Origin: Allobosea thiooxidans
GTDB taxonomy: Bacteria; Pseudomonadota; Alphaproteobacteria; Rhizobiales; Beijerinckiaceae
Direction: 5' to 3'
Length of the DNA: 64,000 nt
Assembly (NCBI RefSeq): GCF_900168195.1
Contig: NZ_FUYX01000019.1
Location: 21,360-85,359, forward strand
Under the pieces are notes generated by a model that was given only the letters and a program-made list of their open reading frames with translations, was not told where the DNA came from and ran no database searches. How positions within the stretch are numbered: position 1 is the first letter of the stretch; each line of letters starts with the position of its first letter. Shown one piece after another: positions 25,185 to 33,188 of this stretch. A program made the position numbers and the translations under genes.

Positions 25185-26072
25185 ATGGCCACGACGCTCA
25201 ACCTCTCGCTGCCGAGGCTGACGACCTCGCTCGGCCTCCTGCTCATGGCCGGCGCCGCGGCTCTGCTGCTCGCCGGCCCGGCGCGTCGGCCAGCACCCGC
25301 GTTTCCCCTGCCGCAGACGGCGATCGTTCCGCCCGCGACGCTGCTGCACCGCGTCGACGGCGAATACAGCCGGGCCGGCAGGCCGATCGACGCCCCGCGC
25401 GTCGAGATCCGGATGGGCCGGCCGCTCGAGATCATGCGTTACCAGGTCACGGCCGCCGACTATGCACGCTGCGTCGCCGCGAGCGCCTGCAAGCGCCTCG
25501 AGCAGCCGGCCGCGCGCGGCGACCTGCCGGTGACCGGCGTCAGCCATAGCGACGCGGCCGACTACGCTGCCTGGCTGTCGCGCGAGACCGGAATGACCTG
25601 GCGCCTGCCGAGCGACCGCGAATGGGCTCATGCGGCCGGCTCGCGCTTCATCGACGATGCGCGCGGGCTCGACCCCGAGAACACCAACCCGGCCCTGCGC
25701 TGGCTCGCCGACTACGAGCGCGAAACCAGCCGCAAGGCAGCGCGGGATGCCGTTCCGCAGCCTGTCGGCAGCTTCGGCGCCAACGAGCACGGCGTGCACG
25801 ACATCGCCGGCAATGTCTGGGAATGGACCCAGAGCTGCCTGCGCCGGGTTTCGCTGGACGCGGGCGGCCGCACGGTGAGCGAGACGACCAATTGCGGCAT
25901 CTATGTCGTCGAAGGACAGCATCGCGCGATGATGACCTTCTTCGTCCGCAACCCGAAGAGCGGCGGCTGCTCGGTCGGAACTCCGCCCGACAATCTCGGC
26001 TTCCGCCTTGTCCGGGAGCAGAGCTGGCGCGACCGCCTGCCGGCCTTCATGAGCCGGCGACTGCCGGCATGA
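25185..26072 (+). CDS. nirV: NirV, formylglycine-generating-enzyme-like protein
   Basis: 295 aa. N-terminal signal/TM (about 17-31), then a SUMF1/FGE-sulfatase fold: EIMRYQVTAADYARCV, VSHSDAADYAAWLSRETGM, RLPSDREWAHAAG, DIAGNVWEWTQSC and NLGFRLVRE. NirV commonly follows nirK; its exact function is unsettled. The signal suggests periplasmic location. The stop overlaps the norE start by 4 nt (ATGA). Confidence 0.92.
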   Translation: MATTLNLSLPRLTTSLGLLLMAGAAALLLAGPARRPAPAFPLPQTAIVPPATLLHRVDGEYSRAGRPIDAPRVEIRMGRPLEIMRYQVTAADYARCVAASACKRLEQPAARGDLPVTGVSHSDAADYAAWLSRETGMTWRLPSDREWAHAAGSRFIDDARGLDPENTNPALRWLADYERETSRKAARDAVPQPVGSFGANEHGVHDIAGNVWEWTQSCLRRVSLDAGGRTVSETTNCGIYVVEGQHRAMMTFFVRNPKSGGCSVGTPPDNLGFRLVREQSWRDRLPAFMSRRLPA

Positions 26073-26623
26073 ACATCGCCGTCCGCAACATCAACCTCGA
26101 CGCCGGGCACCCGGCGTCTGAAGGCGGCATGGAGCTCCTGCTCTGGATCCTCGTCTGGAGCGAGCTCATCGTCTTCGGTGCGCTGCTCGGCGCCTTCCTG
26201 GTCTTCGCCACCCTCGACCCGCCGGCGCTGGCAGCGCTCCACCAAGCACTCGACCTGCCGCTCGCCGGCCTCGCCACCGCGACGCTGCTCACCAGCGGCT
26301 GCTTCGCCGCCCGCGCCGCCTTCGGGCACAAGCCGCGGCGCAATCTCGTCATCGCAGCGCTGGGTGGCCTCGCCTTCTGCGGGCTCAAGATCGCCGCCTT
26401 CGCGCATGAGCTTCCGGTGCTGGCGGCGTCGGAAGGGCGGCTCGCCGAGCTCTACATGCTCATCGTCGGCTTCCATTTCGCGCATGTGCTGTTCGTCGCG
26501 GGCCTGCTGCTGCTGCTCGTCGCCTGGCGGCCGGCGCCTCGCCACGTCGCCACGGTCGCGACCGTCTGGCACCTGGTCGATCTGGTCTGGCTCCTGATCC
26601 TTCCCGTCATCTATCTGGGCTGA
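26069..26623 (+). CDS. norE: NorE-like cytochrome c oxidase subunit III family protein
   Basis: 184 aa, about five TMs, with the COX3-family opening MELLLWILVWSELIVFGALLG and FHFAHVLFVAGLLLLLVAW. NorE/NorF support full nitric oxide reductase activity in Paracoccus and Rhodobacter but are not catalytic. Translationally coupled to nirV (ATGA). The next gene starts 1 nt after its stop. Confidence 0.88.
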   Translation: MNIAVRNINLDAGHPASEGGMELLLWILVWSELIVFGALLGAFLVFATLDPPALAALHQALDLPLAGLATATLLTSGCFAARAAFGHKPRRNLVIAALGGLAFCGLKIAAFAHELPVLAASEGRLAELYMLIVGFHFAHVLFVAGLLLLLVAWRPAPRHVATVATVWHLVDLVWLLILPVIYLG

Positions 26624-26624
26624 G

Positions 26625-26888
26625 ATGCCACGCTCCCTCGCTCTTCCGCTTCCTGCCGTCCTGCTCGCCCTGCTGCTCGCCACGGGTGCGAGCCTGTTCG
26701 CGGCGGCGACGCTTCCCGCTGGCCCGCGCGGAGCTGCCATCGCGCTGCTGAGCCTCTTCAAGGCGGCGCTGGTCGTGCTCGGCTTCATGCGTCTGCAGCG
26801 GGAGAGCCCGGCCCTGGCCGCCGCCTTGATCGGCTATGCAGCGCTCCTGTGCCTGCTGGCCGGGCTCCGGATCGCCCTTGCCGGGTGA
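26625..26888 (+). CDS. norF: NorF-like small membrane protein (COX4-like)
   Basis: 87 aa, three TMs: about 8-29, 35-57 (containing LLSLFKAALVVLGFMRL, the COX4_pro/NorF-type segment) and 63-86. It lies 1 nt after norE, the usual norEF order. The K in the second TM and the following MRLQRES loop match NorF proteins. Probable helper of nitric oxide reductase assembly or activity. Confidence 0.82.
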   Translation: MPRSLALPLPAVLLALLLATGASLFAAATLPAGPRGAAIALLSLFKAALVVLGFMRLQRESPALAAALIGYAALLCLLAGLRIALAG

Positions 26889-27000
26889 TCGTGACGCACT
26901 TGAACCGCGGACGCGATTGCGGTCTTATCCGGCATCATCCGCCGTGACCGGCGGCGCGGTGCCGTCGGCGCGCGAATCCGCCGAAAGGAAAGACAGTCAC

Positions 27001-27693
27001 GTGGCAATCGATCGCAGCGTGCTGCGCAGCATCCCGTTATTCGCGGCGATGAGCGACGCACAGCTCGACCGCATGACGGCCCAGGCGAGCGCACGGCGGA
27101 TTCCCCAGGGCGAAGCGGTCTTCGAGCAGGGCGACCCGGCCAAGGCCTTCTACCTGCTCCTGCATGGCCGGCTGAAGGTGACGCAAGTCACGCGCGACGG
27201 CCAACAGATCATCGTGCGCGTCGTCCACCCCGGCGACCTGTTCGGCTTCACGCGCGCGCTCGGCCGCAGCGACTATCCGGGCACCGCGACGGCGGCGGTC
27301 GACAGCTTGGTCGCGGCCTGGCCCACCGAATCCTGGGACAGCTTCGTCGAGGGCAATCCGCATCTGGCGATGAACGCCATCCGCACGATCGGCCAGCGCC
27401 TCGACGAGGCCCATACCCGCATCCGCGAAATGTCGACGGAAGAGGTCGAGCGCCGCGTCGCCCATGCCGTCCTGCGGCTGGTCGAACAGGCCGGCAAGCG
27501 CGACGCGGCAGGCTTGCGCGTCGACTTCCCGATCTCCCGGCGCGACATCGCCGAAATGACCGGCACGACGCTGCACACCGTCTCGCGCATCCTCAGCGCC
27601 TGGGAAGCACGGGGCCTGGTCGAGGGCGGTCGTCAGAAGCTCGTGGTATGCGACCGGGCCGGCCTGACCCGGCTGGCGGAGAACGCCGAGTAG
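27001..27693 (+). CDS. nnrR: CRP/FNR family NO-responsive regulator NnrR
   Basis: 230 aa read from a GTG at 27001 with AAAGGAAAG upstream. cNMP-binding-like sensor domain (IPLFAAMSDAQLDRM, then GDLFGFTRALG), dimerisation helix, and a C-terminal winged helix with ISRRDIAEMTGTTLHTVSRIL; the LHTVSR recognition helix is that of NnrR, not FNR (which has ETISR). No N-terminal Cys cluster exists (the only Cys is near the C-terminus), so it is not an O2-sensing FNR. It is the likely activator at the seven TTG-N8-CAA boxes here. I see no such box before its own start. Confidence 0.9.
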   Translation: MAIDRSVLRSIPLFAAMSDAQLDRMTAQASARRIPQGEAVFEQGDPAKAFYLLLHGRLKVTQVTRDGQQIIVRVVHPGDLFGFTRALGRSDYPGTATAAVDSLVAAWPTESWDSFVEGNPHLAMNAIRTIGQRLDEAHTRIREMSTEEVERRVAHAVLRLVEQAGKRDAAGLRVDFPISRRDIAEMTGTTLHTVSRILSAWEARGLVEGGRQKLVVCDRAGLTRLAENAE

Positions 27694-27708
27694 CGCGGCA
27701 GCCCCGCT

Positions 27709-28353
27709 TCAGGCCAGGGTCGCCGCGGCGTCATCCGGCTCCCATTCATAGAGATGGATCAGCTTGGGATCATCGGCGTGCTCGACGAGCATCCGGCGGA
27801 CGCGATCCTGCCAGAGCACCGCGAAACTGGTCAGCCCCGCGGCATCGGCCTCGCCCGACACGGCTCCCGGCATCACCGCCGCCATCTCGGCGGCATGCGG
27901 CACCGCGCCGGTATCGATATCGACCACGACGCCAGCTCCGGTGTCCCGACGCCGCAGCGCCATGACGCCGTCGATATCGGCGCCGAAGCGCAGCAGACCG
28001 CGCCGGGCGAAGCGCCGGGCCGGGCCTATGCCGTGAAAGCCGGTCTCCGCGGCCGCGCCGGTGAGAAGCGTCGCGATCGAAGCCACGACGCCGGTCGTGC
28101 CCTCGTCGCACGCGCCGCGCATGAACAGCTCGATGCCGCCGCGCTCGGGCAAGGCCTCGTCGTAGAGATAGGACAGGCCGTTGACGACCATGAGATAGGC
28201 GCCGGCCACGGCCGGACATGAGTGACCGGCGAGCCGCACCGCATCCTCATAGCCGTAGTCGAGGATGCCATCCTCGCTGGCGCCGAGAAAGGCGGCCAGC
28301 GGATCGCGGACCCTGAGCCGCGGGGCCTCCGCGAAAAAGGAAGGACAATTCAT
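27709..28353 (-). CDS. FmdE-domain-like metal-binding protein
   Basis: 214 aa from the ATG at 28353 (GAGGAACC ribosome site). An FmdE-type motif is visible, VRLAGHSCPAVAGAYL (H44, C46), with another Cys at ACDEGTTG (C82) and a His in ETGFHGIGP. FmdE-family proteins bind zinc or other metals; named from the formylmethanofuran dehydrogenase operon, they are also found in non-methanogens. It is convergent with nnrR, and its own NnrR-type box and -10 lie upstream. Function in denitrification unknown; a metal-delivery role is inference. Confidence 0.8.
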   Translation of the reverse strand: MNCPSFFAEAPRLRVRDPLAAFLGASEDGILDYGYEDAVRLAGHSCPAVAGAYLMVVNGLSYLYDEALPERGGIELFMRGACDEGTTGVVASIATLLTGAAAETGFHGIGPARRFARRGLLRFGADIDGVMALRRRDTGAGVVVDIDTGAVPHAAEMAAVMPGAVSGEADAAGLTSFAVLWQDRVRRMLVEHADDPKLIHLYEWEPDDAAATLA

Positions 28354-28432
28354 CTTGGTTCCTCGTTCCCCGCCCGGGATCCCGGGCCGACGGTGATCAC
28401 GTGATCGTAGCGGAAGCGGTTTCCCGGCCTGC

Positions 28433-28446
28433 TTGTCCTTTCGCAA
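28433..28446 (-). promoter_or_regulatory. NnrR/DNR-type box of the FmdE-like gene
   Basis: On the minus strand TTGCGAAAGGACAA (TTG-N8-CAA with a perfect TTGCG half). TACGAT at 28409-28404 lies 23 nt downstream, giving a start near 28398, 45 nt before the ATG. Confidence 0.72.
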
Positions 28447-28468
28447 GCAACGGAGCGACTTCGCAGGC

Positions 28469-28900
28469 TCAGGCGGCCGGCTGACCGATGCCGAAACGTT
28501 CCGGGTCGGCAGCGAGATCGCAGAGAGAATGCCTGTCGAGCTCGGCCAGGTAGGCCGCCATCGCCTCCGACTGGATGGCGCGCCAGCGCTCGAGGCTCAT
28601 CAGCGAGCGACCCTGCGCCTCGCCGAAGCACTCCATCACGGCGAAGGCCGGCTCGGTCGCGCGGATCAGCGCCCCGAGCGAGATCTCCCCGGCCGGCCGC
28701 GCCAGCGCCAGGCCGCCCGAACGGCCGCGCACCCCTCTCAGGAAATCCTGACGGACCAGCAGGTTCGCCACCTTCATCAGATGCGTGCGCGAGATGTCGT
28801 AGGCGGTCGCGGCCTCCTCGACGGTGACCAGCCGGTCCGGATGAGCCGCGGCAAAGATCAGGAGCCGCAGCGCGTATTCGCTGAACTGTGTCAATCGCAT
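28469..28900 (-). CDS. Rrf2 family regulator, NsrR-like, lacking two cluster cysteines
   Basis: 143 aa from ATG 28900 (MRLTQFSEYALRLLIFAA, the standard NsrR N-terminus; a TTG 6 nt earlier is possible). Winged helix with AYDISRTHLMKVANLLVRQ and the wing GVRGRSGGLALARP; C-terminal dimer helix with LAELDRHSLCDLA. NsrR binds an NO-sensitive Fe-S cluster through Cys91, Cys96 and Cys102 (E. coli numbering). Here C91 is kept (MECFGE) but 96 is Gln and 102 is Ser; C127 is additional. The protein may therefore sense differently or be clusterless. Upstream of it lies nnrS, same strand. Confidence 0.88.
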   Translation of the reverse strand: MRLTQFSEYALRLLIFAAAHPDRLVTVEEAATAYDISRTHLMKVANLLVRQDFLRGVRGRSGGLALARPAGEISLGALIRATEPAFAVMECFGEAQGRSLMSLERWRAIQSEAMAAYLAELDRHSLCDLAADPERFGIGQPAA

Positions 28901-28944
28901 CGCCAAACTCGCAAGGGCGCCCGGTCACTCTCCGATCCCGATCC

Positions 28945-28966
28945 TAGCGCGGGAAGCCCCGCGCTA
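28945..28966 (-). terminator. Hairpin after nnrS
   Basis: Perfect 9-bp stem TAGCGCGGG / CCCGCGCTA with a 4-nt loop, 53 nt past the nnrS stop and 44 nt before the Rrf2 gene. It probably separates the paz-nnrS and regulator transcripts. Confidence 0.55.
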
Positions 28967-29019
28967 CCTACCTGATCGCCCGCAAGAATTCACGATGGCG
29001 GCGAGTGCACCCACTGGTC

Positions 29020-30222
29020 TCAGGCCCGCGCCACGGAGGCCGCCTTCGGAGCCAGCCGGGCGCCGGTCAGCACCTGCCAATAGGCCAGGGCGAAGACGAG
29101 GAAGGCCAGCGACCAACTCAGCCCGGCGACATGCAGCAGCATTGCCGGGCCATGGCCGAGGGCCGAGCAGATCCGCGCGACGCTGCCGATGACGATCAGC
29201 ACGTAACAGGCCTGGGTCGCCCCCGTCGCGACCAGCGCACGGCCGGTATGGCCGAGGCTGGCGCGCGACATCACCGCGAGCGTCATGGTGCCGAAGGCTC
29301 CGGCCGTCCAGGCATGGATGCCAGCACCCGGAGCGACGACGCCGAGGCTCGCCAGCGCCGTCAGCGCAAAGCCCGCGGGCACGAACAGATAGGCGATGTG
29401 CAGGATGACGAGCAGGGGATTGCGCCAGGACCGATCGCCGGCCCAGCGCGCCAGCCTGAAGAGGTGGAGCCCCGCCGCGAGCAGCAGCGCCACACCGGTC
29501 GCGGCAGTGTCCGGCACGGCGACCCAGGACAGGAGCGCGATGGCGCTGCCGGCGAGAACCACCTTGTCATAGCTGCCGAAGGGCACTGGCATCCGCCCGT
29601 CGCCCCGCTGCGCCAGCCAATTGCGCGTGAAGCTCGGCACGATACGCCCGGCGATCAGCACGACCAGCATCAGAATGACGGCAATCGCGAAGCGGCGGGC
29701 GACATCGGCGCTGCCAGTCAGCCCCGCCTCGAGATGGAAGGCGAGGTTCGCCGCCAGCAGCAGCCCGACCAGGACGACGACCTTGAGATTGCGCCAGTTG
29801 CGTCCCGCCACGATCTCGCGGGCGGCGGCGCCGGCGAGCAGCAGGAGGAACAGCGCGTCGATCGCCATGGCCAGGCGCCAGCCGATCAAGGCGGAGGCCG
29901 AGACAGCGATCCGCCCGGCGAGCCAGGCGAGGACGAGGACCAGAAGCGGCCTGCCCTGCACGGGCAGCCGGCCGGTCCAGTTCGGAATCGCGGTCAGCAG
30001 GAAGCCGCCGATCGCCGCGGCCTGGTATCCGAACAGCATTTCATGGATGTGCCAGTCCACCGGCGCGAAGGCCGTCGGCACGGTGAGATGCCCGGTGACG
30101 AAAGGCAGCCAGACCAGGACCGTCAGCCCGGCCTGCAACGCCGCCAGCAGGAAGAAGGGCCGGAAGCCGTAGGACAGCAGGGCGGGCCCCTCATAGGCGC
30201 GCAACCTCGGCATGGGTGCCAT
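29020..30222 (-). CDS. nnrS: NnrS family haem- and copper-containing membrane protein
   Basis: 400 aa, about twelve TMs. NnrS marks: GFRPFFLLAALQAGL, the His-rich DWHIHEMLFGYQAAAIGGFLLTA region (split as WHIHEMLFGYQ), IPNWTGRLPVQG, ARRFAIAVILMLVVLIAGRI and NLKVVVLVGLLL. NnrS proteins bind haem and help cells cope with NO and nitrosylated iron. It follows pseudoazurin on the same strand (60-nt gap) and probably shares its NnrR-dependent promoter. Confidence 0.95.
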   Translation of the reverse strand: MAPMPRLRAYEGPALLSYGFRPFFLLAALQAGLTVLVWLPFVTGHLTVPTAFAPVDWHIHEMLFGYQAAAIGGFLLTAIPNWTGRLPVQGRPLLVLVLAWLAGRIAVSASALIGWRLAMAIDALFLLLLAGAAAREIVAGRNWRNLKVVVLVGLLLAANLAFHLEAGLTGSADVARRFAIAVILMLVVLIAGRIVPSFTRNWLAQRGDGRMPVPFGSYDKVVLAGSAIALLSWVAVPDTAATGVALLLAAGLHLFRLARWAGDRSWRNPLLVILHIAYLFVPAGFALTALASLGVVAPGAGIHAWTAGAFGTMTLAVMSRASLGHTGRALVATGATQACYVLIVIGSVARICSALGHGPAMLLHVAGLSWSLAFLVFALAYWQVLTGARLAPKAASVARA

Positions 30223-30282
30223 GGAGTCCGTCCTTCCCGCGACCGGGATAGGCTCGGCCGCGCCCGCTTGTCGGGTTTCGAG

Positions 30283-30729
30283 CTACTGCGCCTTGGCGAC
30301 CTGATTGGCCTTGGCGACCAGATCGGCGAAGACCTGCTTGGCCTTGCCGGGGTGCTTTGCGGCAGCGGCAGCTTCCAGGTTGGTCGGCTCGCCGACCACG
30401 ATCAGCGCGACCATGCCCATGCCGTAATGCGGCTTGCACCTGACGCCGTAGACACCGTTCTCCTTGAAGGTGATCTCGACCTGCTCGTTCATCTTGCCGG
30501 TGAAGGGCTCGGTACCGGCCGGCATCATCTCGGGAATGCTCTCGGCGTTGTGGCTCTTGTCGGTCGGAACGAACTTCACGGTGTCGCCCGGCGCGATCTT
30601 CACCAGCGCAGGCTCGAACACCATGGCGCCGGCCGCGCCCTTGTTGAGCATCTTCACCTCGACTTCGGCGGCCTGCGCACCGGCGGCAGCCACGGCCATC
30701 AGCGCCCCGACCAGAATCGTCCTGAACAT
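30283..30729 (-). CDS. paz: Pseudoazurin (type 1 blue copper protein)
   Basis: 148-aa precursor; a 20-residue signal peptide ends AGAQA. Copper ligands are H60, C98, H101 and M106, exactly +20 from mature pseudoazurin H40, C78, H81, M86 (TDKSHNAES, RCKPHYGMGM). It shuttles electrons to NirK, and possibly to other periplasmic reductases. The ATG at 30729 has GGAGAAG upstream. A perfect NnrR-type palindrome with a -10 precedes it, so expression with nirK is expected. Confidence 0.96.
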   Translation of the reverse strand: MFRTILVGALMAVAAAGAQAAEVEVKMLNKGAAGAMVFEPALVKIAPGDTVKFVPTDKSHNAESIPEMMPAGTEPFTGKMNEQVEITFKENGVYGVRCKPHYGMGMVALIVVGEPTNLEAAAAAKHPGKAKQVFADLVAKANQVAKAQ

Positions 30730-30807
30730 CTGTCTTCTCCATCGTGGCAGCGGGCTCATCAGCCCCTCGCTGCACCGCAACATTAGCCGGGCGGGGCCGG
30801 CACCAAG

Positions 30808-30821
30808 TTGCGAAAGCGCAA
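30808..30821 (-). promoter_or_regulatory. NnrR box of pseudoazurin (perfect palindrome)
   Basis: TTGCGAAAGCGCAA has two perfect TTGCG half-sites, the best match in the window to the NnrR consensus. On the minus strand TAATGT at 30785-30780 lies 22 nt downstream, giving a start near 30773, 44 nt before the ATG. Confidence 0.85.
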
Positions 30822-30862
30822 ACAAGCGATGCATTGCGCCGGCGGTCGGAGCGGAGCCGCCT

Positions 30863-31234
30863 TCAGAGTTCGCGCAGAGCCGCGGCGCCGGCCTCGGCGC
30901 TGCGCGCGATCTCGACGAAGAGCAGGGCGAGCTCCTCGAAAACGCTGCGATCGCTTTCAGCCTCTGTCAGCGAGTCGAGATCGGAGAGGAAGGACAATAA
31001 GGCGGCAATGCGCTCCTTGTGGTCGCGGGCTGCGGCGAGCTGCCGCCGCGACTCGCGCCGGCGCTCGAGACGATCGAAGCGCTCGAGCGCGCCGTCGAGC
31101 GTCTCCCGGCAGGCGCAATCCAGCTCTTCCGGCCGCAGCACCCGGCGCAACCGGCCGATCAGCTCGCTCGCAGGCGCAGCCGAGACCCCGCGCTCCGGCG
31201 CGTGGCGCACTCCCTTGCCCAGACCGCGATCCAT
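30863..31234 (-). CDS. Hypothetical helical protein downstream of ubiV
   Basis: 123 aa, unrecognised. Predicted soluble and mostly alpha-helical, with charged amphipathic helices (FDRLERRRESRRQLAAARDH) and two Cys in ELDCACRETL. The ATG at 31234 has a strong GGAGGCGG ribosome site, 27 nt after the ubiV stop, so it is the fourth gene of the ubiT-ubiU-ubiV operon. The last gene before the paz promoter. It could be an accessory of anaerobic ubiquinone synthesis; this is inference from position. Confidence 0.72.
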   Translation of the reverse strand: MDRGLGKGVRHAPERGVSAAPASELIGRLRRVLRPEELDCACRETLDGALERFDRLERRRESRRQLAAARDHKERIAALLSFLSDLDSLTEAESDRSVFEELALLFVEIARSAEAGAAALREL

Positions 31235-31261
31235 GACCGCCTCCTTCCGCCTTCGGCGGGT

Positions 31262-32179
31262 TCAACCCATCTCGCCCAGCCCCGCCCCCCCAGCGCCCAT
31301 GCGGACATGCCCGGGAGCGCCATGCAGGAAGCCATTGGCCAGCGGCACGTCGGGGTAGATCTCGGAGAGCCGGCGCTCGCCCTCCCCCGGCTCGACCTGT
31401 CCGTCGAGGACGTCGCGATAGAGCCGCGCGACCGCGATCATGTCGCAGTCCTGAGGGGAAAGCCGCAGCGAGGCGACACCAGCGTCCCGCAGGGCCGGGA
31501 TGTCTCCCAGCAGGCTGGCGCAGCCATGCGACAGGGTCTGCACGCCGTTGACCGAGAGAAAACCTGCGCCGTCGAGCGTCCGGACGGGCATGCCGTCGGG
31601 GTCCTGCTCGCAGACGAAGCGGCAATTGTCCTTGGTGAGCTTGTGGGCGCGGGCATGGTAGCAGCGCGCCGAGATCGCCAATGGCAGCCTGCCGAAAGCG
31701 AAGACCTCGATTGCCAGCTGCGGCAGCGCCGCGGCGATCGTCGCAACCGTCGGCAAGGGCAGCTCGGGCGGCAGGCAGATGCGCATCGCGCCGCGCTCGG
31801 CCAGGAAGCCCGCCGCGGCCTCGTTGTAGACGTTCACGAAGGGGCCGACGGCAAAGGGCCTTTCGGCCAGGGAGGCGAGGCTGGTCAGGTCGTTGATCTC
31901 GACCTCGGCATCCTCGGCCTGCATCAACTCGCGGGTCTGGCGACGCTCGCGCGGCAGCGAGACCAGGATCAGGCTGGCATGCAGAACCCGCTTGCCGGCG
32001 GCCTCCAGCCGCTCGACGACGCCGGGGATGTGGTCCTGCTTGAACGGCGTCCGCTTCGAGCAGACGGCCTCGCCGACCACGACCGTGTCGACGGGCGCCT
32101 CGTCCGCGACCCGGTAGTAGAAGTCGCGCCAGCGCTCCGGCGACCAGTGATAGAGTACGGGGCCGAGGGTGAGTTGCAT
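31262..32179 (-). CDS. ubiV: UbiV, O2-independent ubiquinone hydroxylation protein (U32 family)
   Basis: 305 aa from ATG 32179 (MQLTLGPVLYHWSPERW). Peptidase-U32-like barrel. The four 4Fe-4S cysteines are C40, C173, C186 and C190; the 13- and 4-residue spacings equal those of E. coli UbiV (180/193/197). With UbiU it hydroxylates ubiquinone precursors without oxygen, using prephenate as the oxygen donor in E. coli. Operon order is ubiT-ubiU-ubiV. The C-terminus is Gly-rich and slightly longer than usual. Confidence 0.95.
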   Translation of the reverse strand: MQLTLGPVLYHWSPERWRDFYYRVADEAPVDTVVVGEAVCSKRTPFKQDHIPGVVERLEAAGKRVLHASLILVSLPRERRQTRELMQAEDAEVEINDLTSLASLAERPFAVGPFVNVYNEAAAGFLAERGAMRICLPPELPLPTVATIAAALPQLAIEVFAFGRLPLAISARCYHARAHKLTKDNCRFVCEQDPDGMPVRTLDGAGFLSVNGVQTLSHGCASLLGDIPALRDAGVASLRLSPQDCDMIAVARLYRDVLDGQVEPGEGERRLSEIYPDVPLANGFLHGAPGHVRMGAGGAGLGEMG

Positions 32180-32210
32180 CGCCGATGATCCTTCCTGCGA
32201 TCCGAACCGG

Positions 32211-33188
32211 CTAGCGCCAGCCCTTGCGATAGGCGCCGACCGTGCTCGCCTGCCCCTCGGCCAGCGCGGCCAGGCTCGGCGTGCGCGCGCTGCGGCCCTC
32301 CTCCAGCCCGGTGAGAATGTCGCGGAAGGAGCGCACCACCCCGGCGATATAGGCGCGCCCGCGCTGGCGCCCCTCGATCTTGAGCGCGGTGACCCCGGCA
32401 TCGCGCAGGGCTGGCAGCATCACGGCGGCATCGAGGCTGACGGGCTCCTCGAAGATGTAGCCGGAGCCCTTCGGCGTCGCGAAACGGCCCTTGCACAGGG
32501 TCGGATAGCCGGCGGGCTCGCCCTTGCCGAAGCTGTTGATGGTGAAGCCGCCCAACGTCGACTGGATGCGCCCGTCGCGCTCGGAATAGGCGACATGGCT
32601 CGCCGGCGAGCAGACGCCGTTCATGTTTGGCGACTGGCCGGTGGCGTAGGAGGAGAGCGAGCAGCGCCCCTCCTCCATGACGCAGAGGCCGCCGAAGACG
32701 AAGACCTCGGTCTCGCAGGCGGATTCGCGCACGATCGAGGCGATCTCCATCACGCTGAGCACGCGCGGCAGCACGACACGGCGCGCTCCGAAGCTCTCGG
32801 CATAGAAGCGGATCGCATCGGGGTTGGCCACGCCCGCCTGGACGGAGACATGCAGTCTCTGCGCGGGATGGCGGCGCGCGGCATAGGCGAGCGTCGCGAG
32901 ATCGGCGAGGATCAGCGCGTCGGCGCCGGCGGCCGCGGCGTCGTCGACTGCCGATTGCCACAGCCCGAAGCTGCCGGCACGCGCGAAGGTGTTGATCGCG
33001 ACCAGCACCTTGACGCCGTGGCGATGGGCGAAGGCGATGCCCTTGCGCAGCTCCTCGCGCGAGAAGTTCAGGCCAGGGAAGTTGCGGGCATTGGTCTCGT
33101 CGCGGAAGCCGCAATAGATCGCGTCGGCCCCCGCCTCTACGGCGGCCTCGAGGCTTGCCGGGGTTCCCGCCGGGCAGATCAGTTCCAT
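32211..33188 (-). CDS. ubiU: UbiU, O2-independent ubiquinone hydroxylation protein (U32 family)
   Basis: 325 aa. U32 protease-like fold (MELICPAGTPASLEAAVEAG, ADAIYCGFRDETNARNFPGL). The Fe-S ligands C169, C176, C193 and C232 fall at the same residue numbers as in E. coli UbiU. It forms a heterodimer with UbiV. Its start overlaps the ubiT end by 10 nt. Confidence 0.96.
   Translation of the reverse strand: MELICPAGTPASLEAAVEAGADAIYCGFRDETNARNFPGLNFSREELRKGIAFAHRHGVKVLVAINTFARAGSFGLWQSAVDDAAAAGADALILADLATLAYAARRHPAQRLHVSVQAGVANPDAIRFYAESFGARRVVLPRVLSVMEIASIVRESACETEVFVFGGLCVMEEGRCSLSSYATGQSPNMNGVCSPASHVAYSERDGRIQSTLGGFTINSFGKGEPAGYPTLCKGRFATPKGSGYIFEEPVSLDAAVMLPALRDAGVTALKIEGRQRGRAYIAGVVRSFRDILTGLEEGRSARTPSLAALAEGQASTVGAYRKGWR

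Noticed and set aside
26889..27000. A possible NnrR box before nnrR (sequence near TTGAACCGCGG)
   Set aside because: No CAA at the required distance, so it does not fit TTG-N8-CAA.
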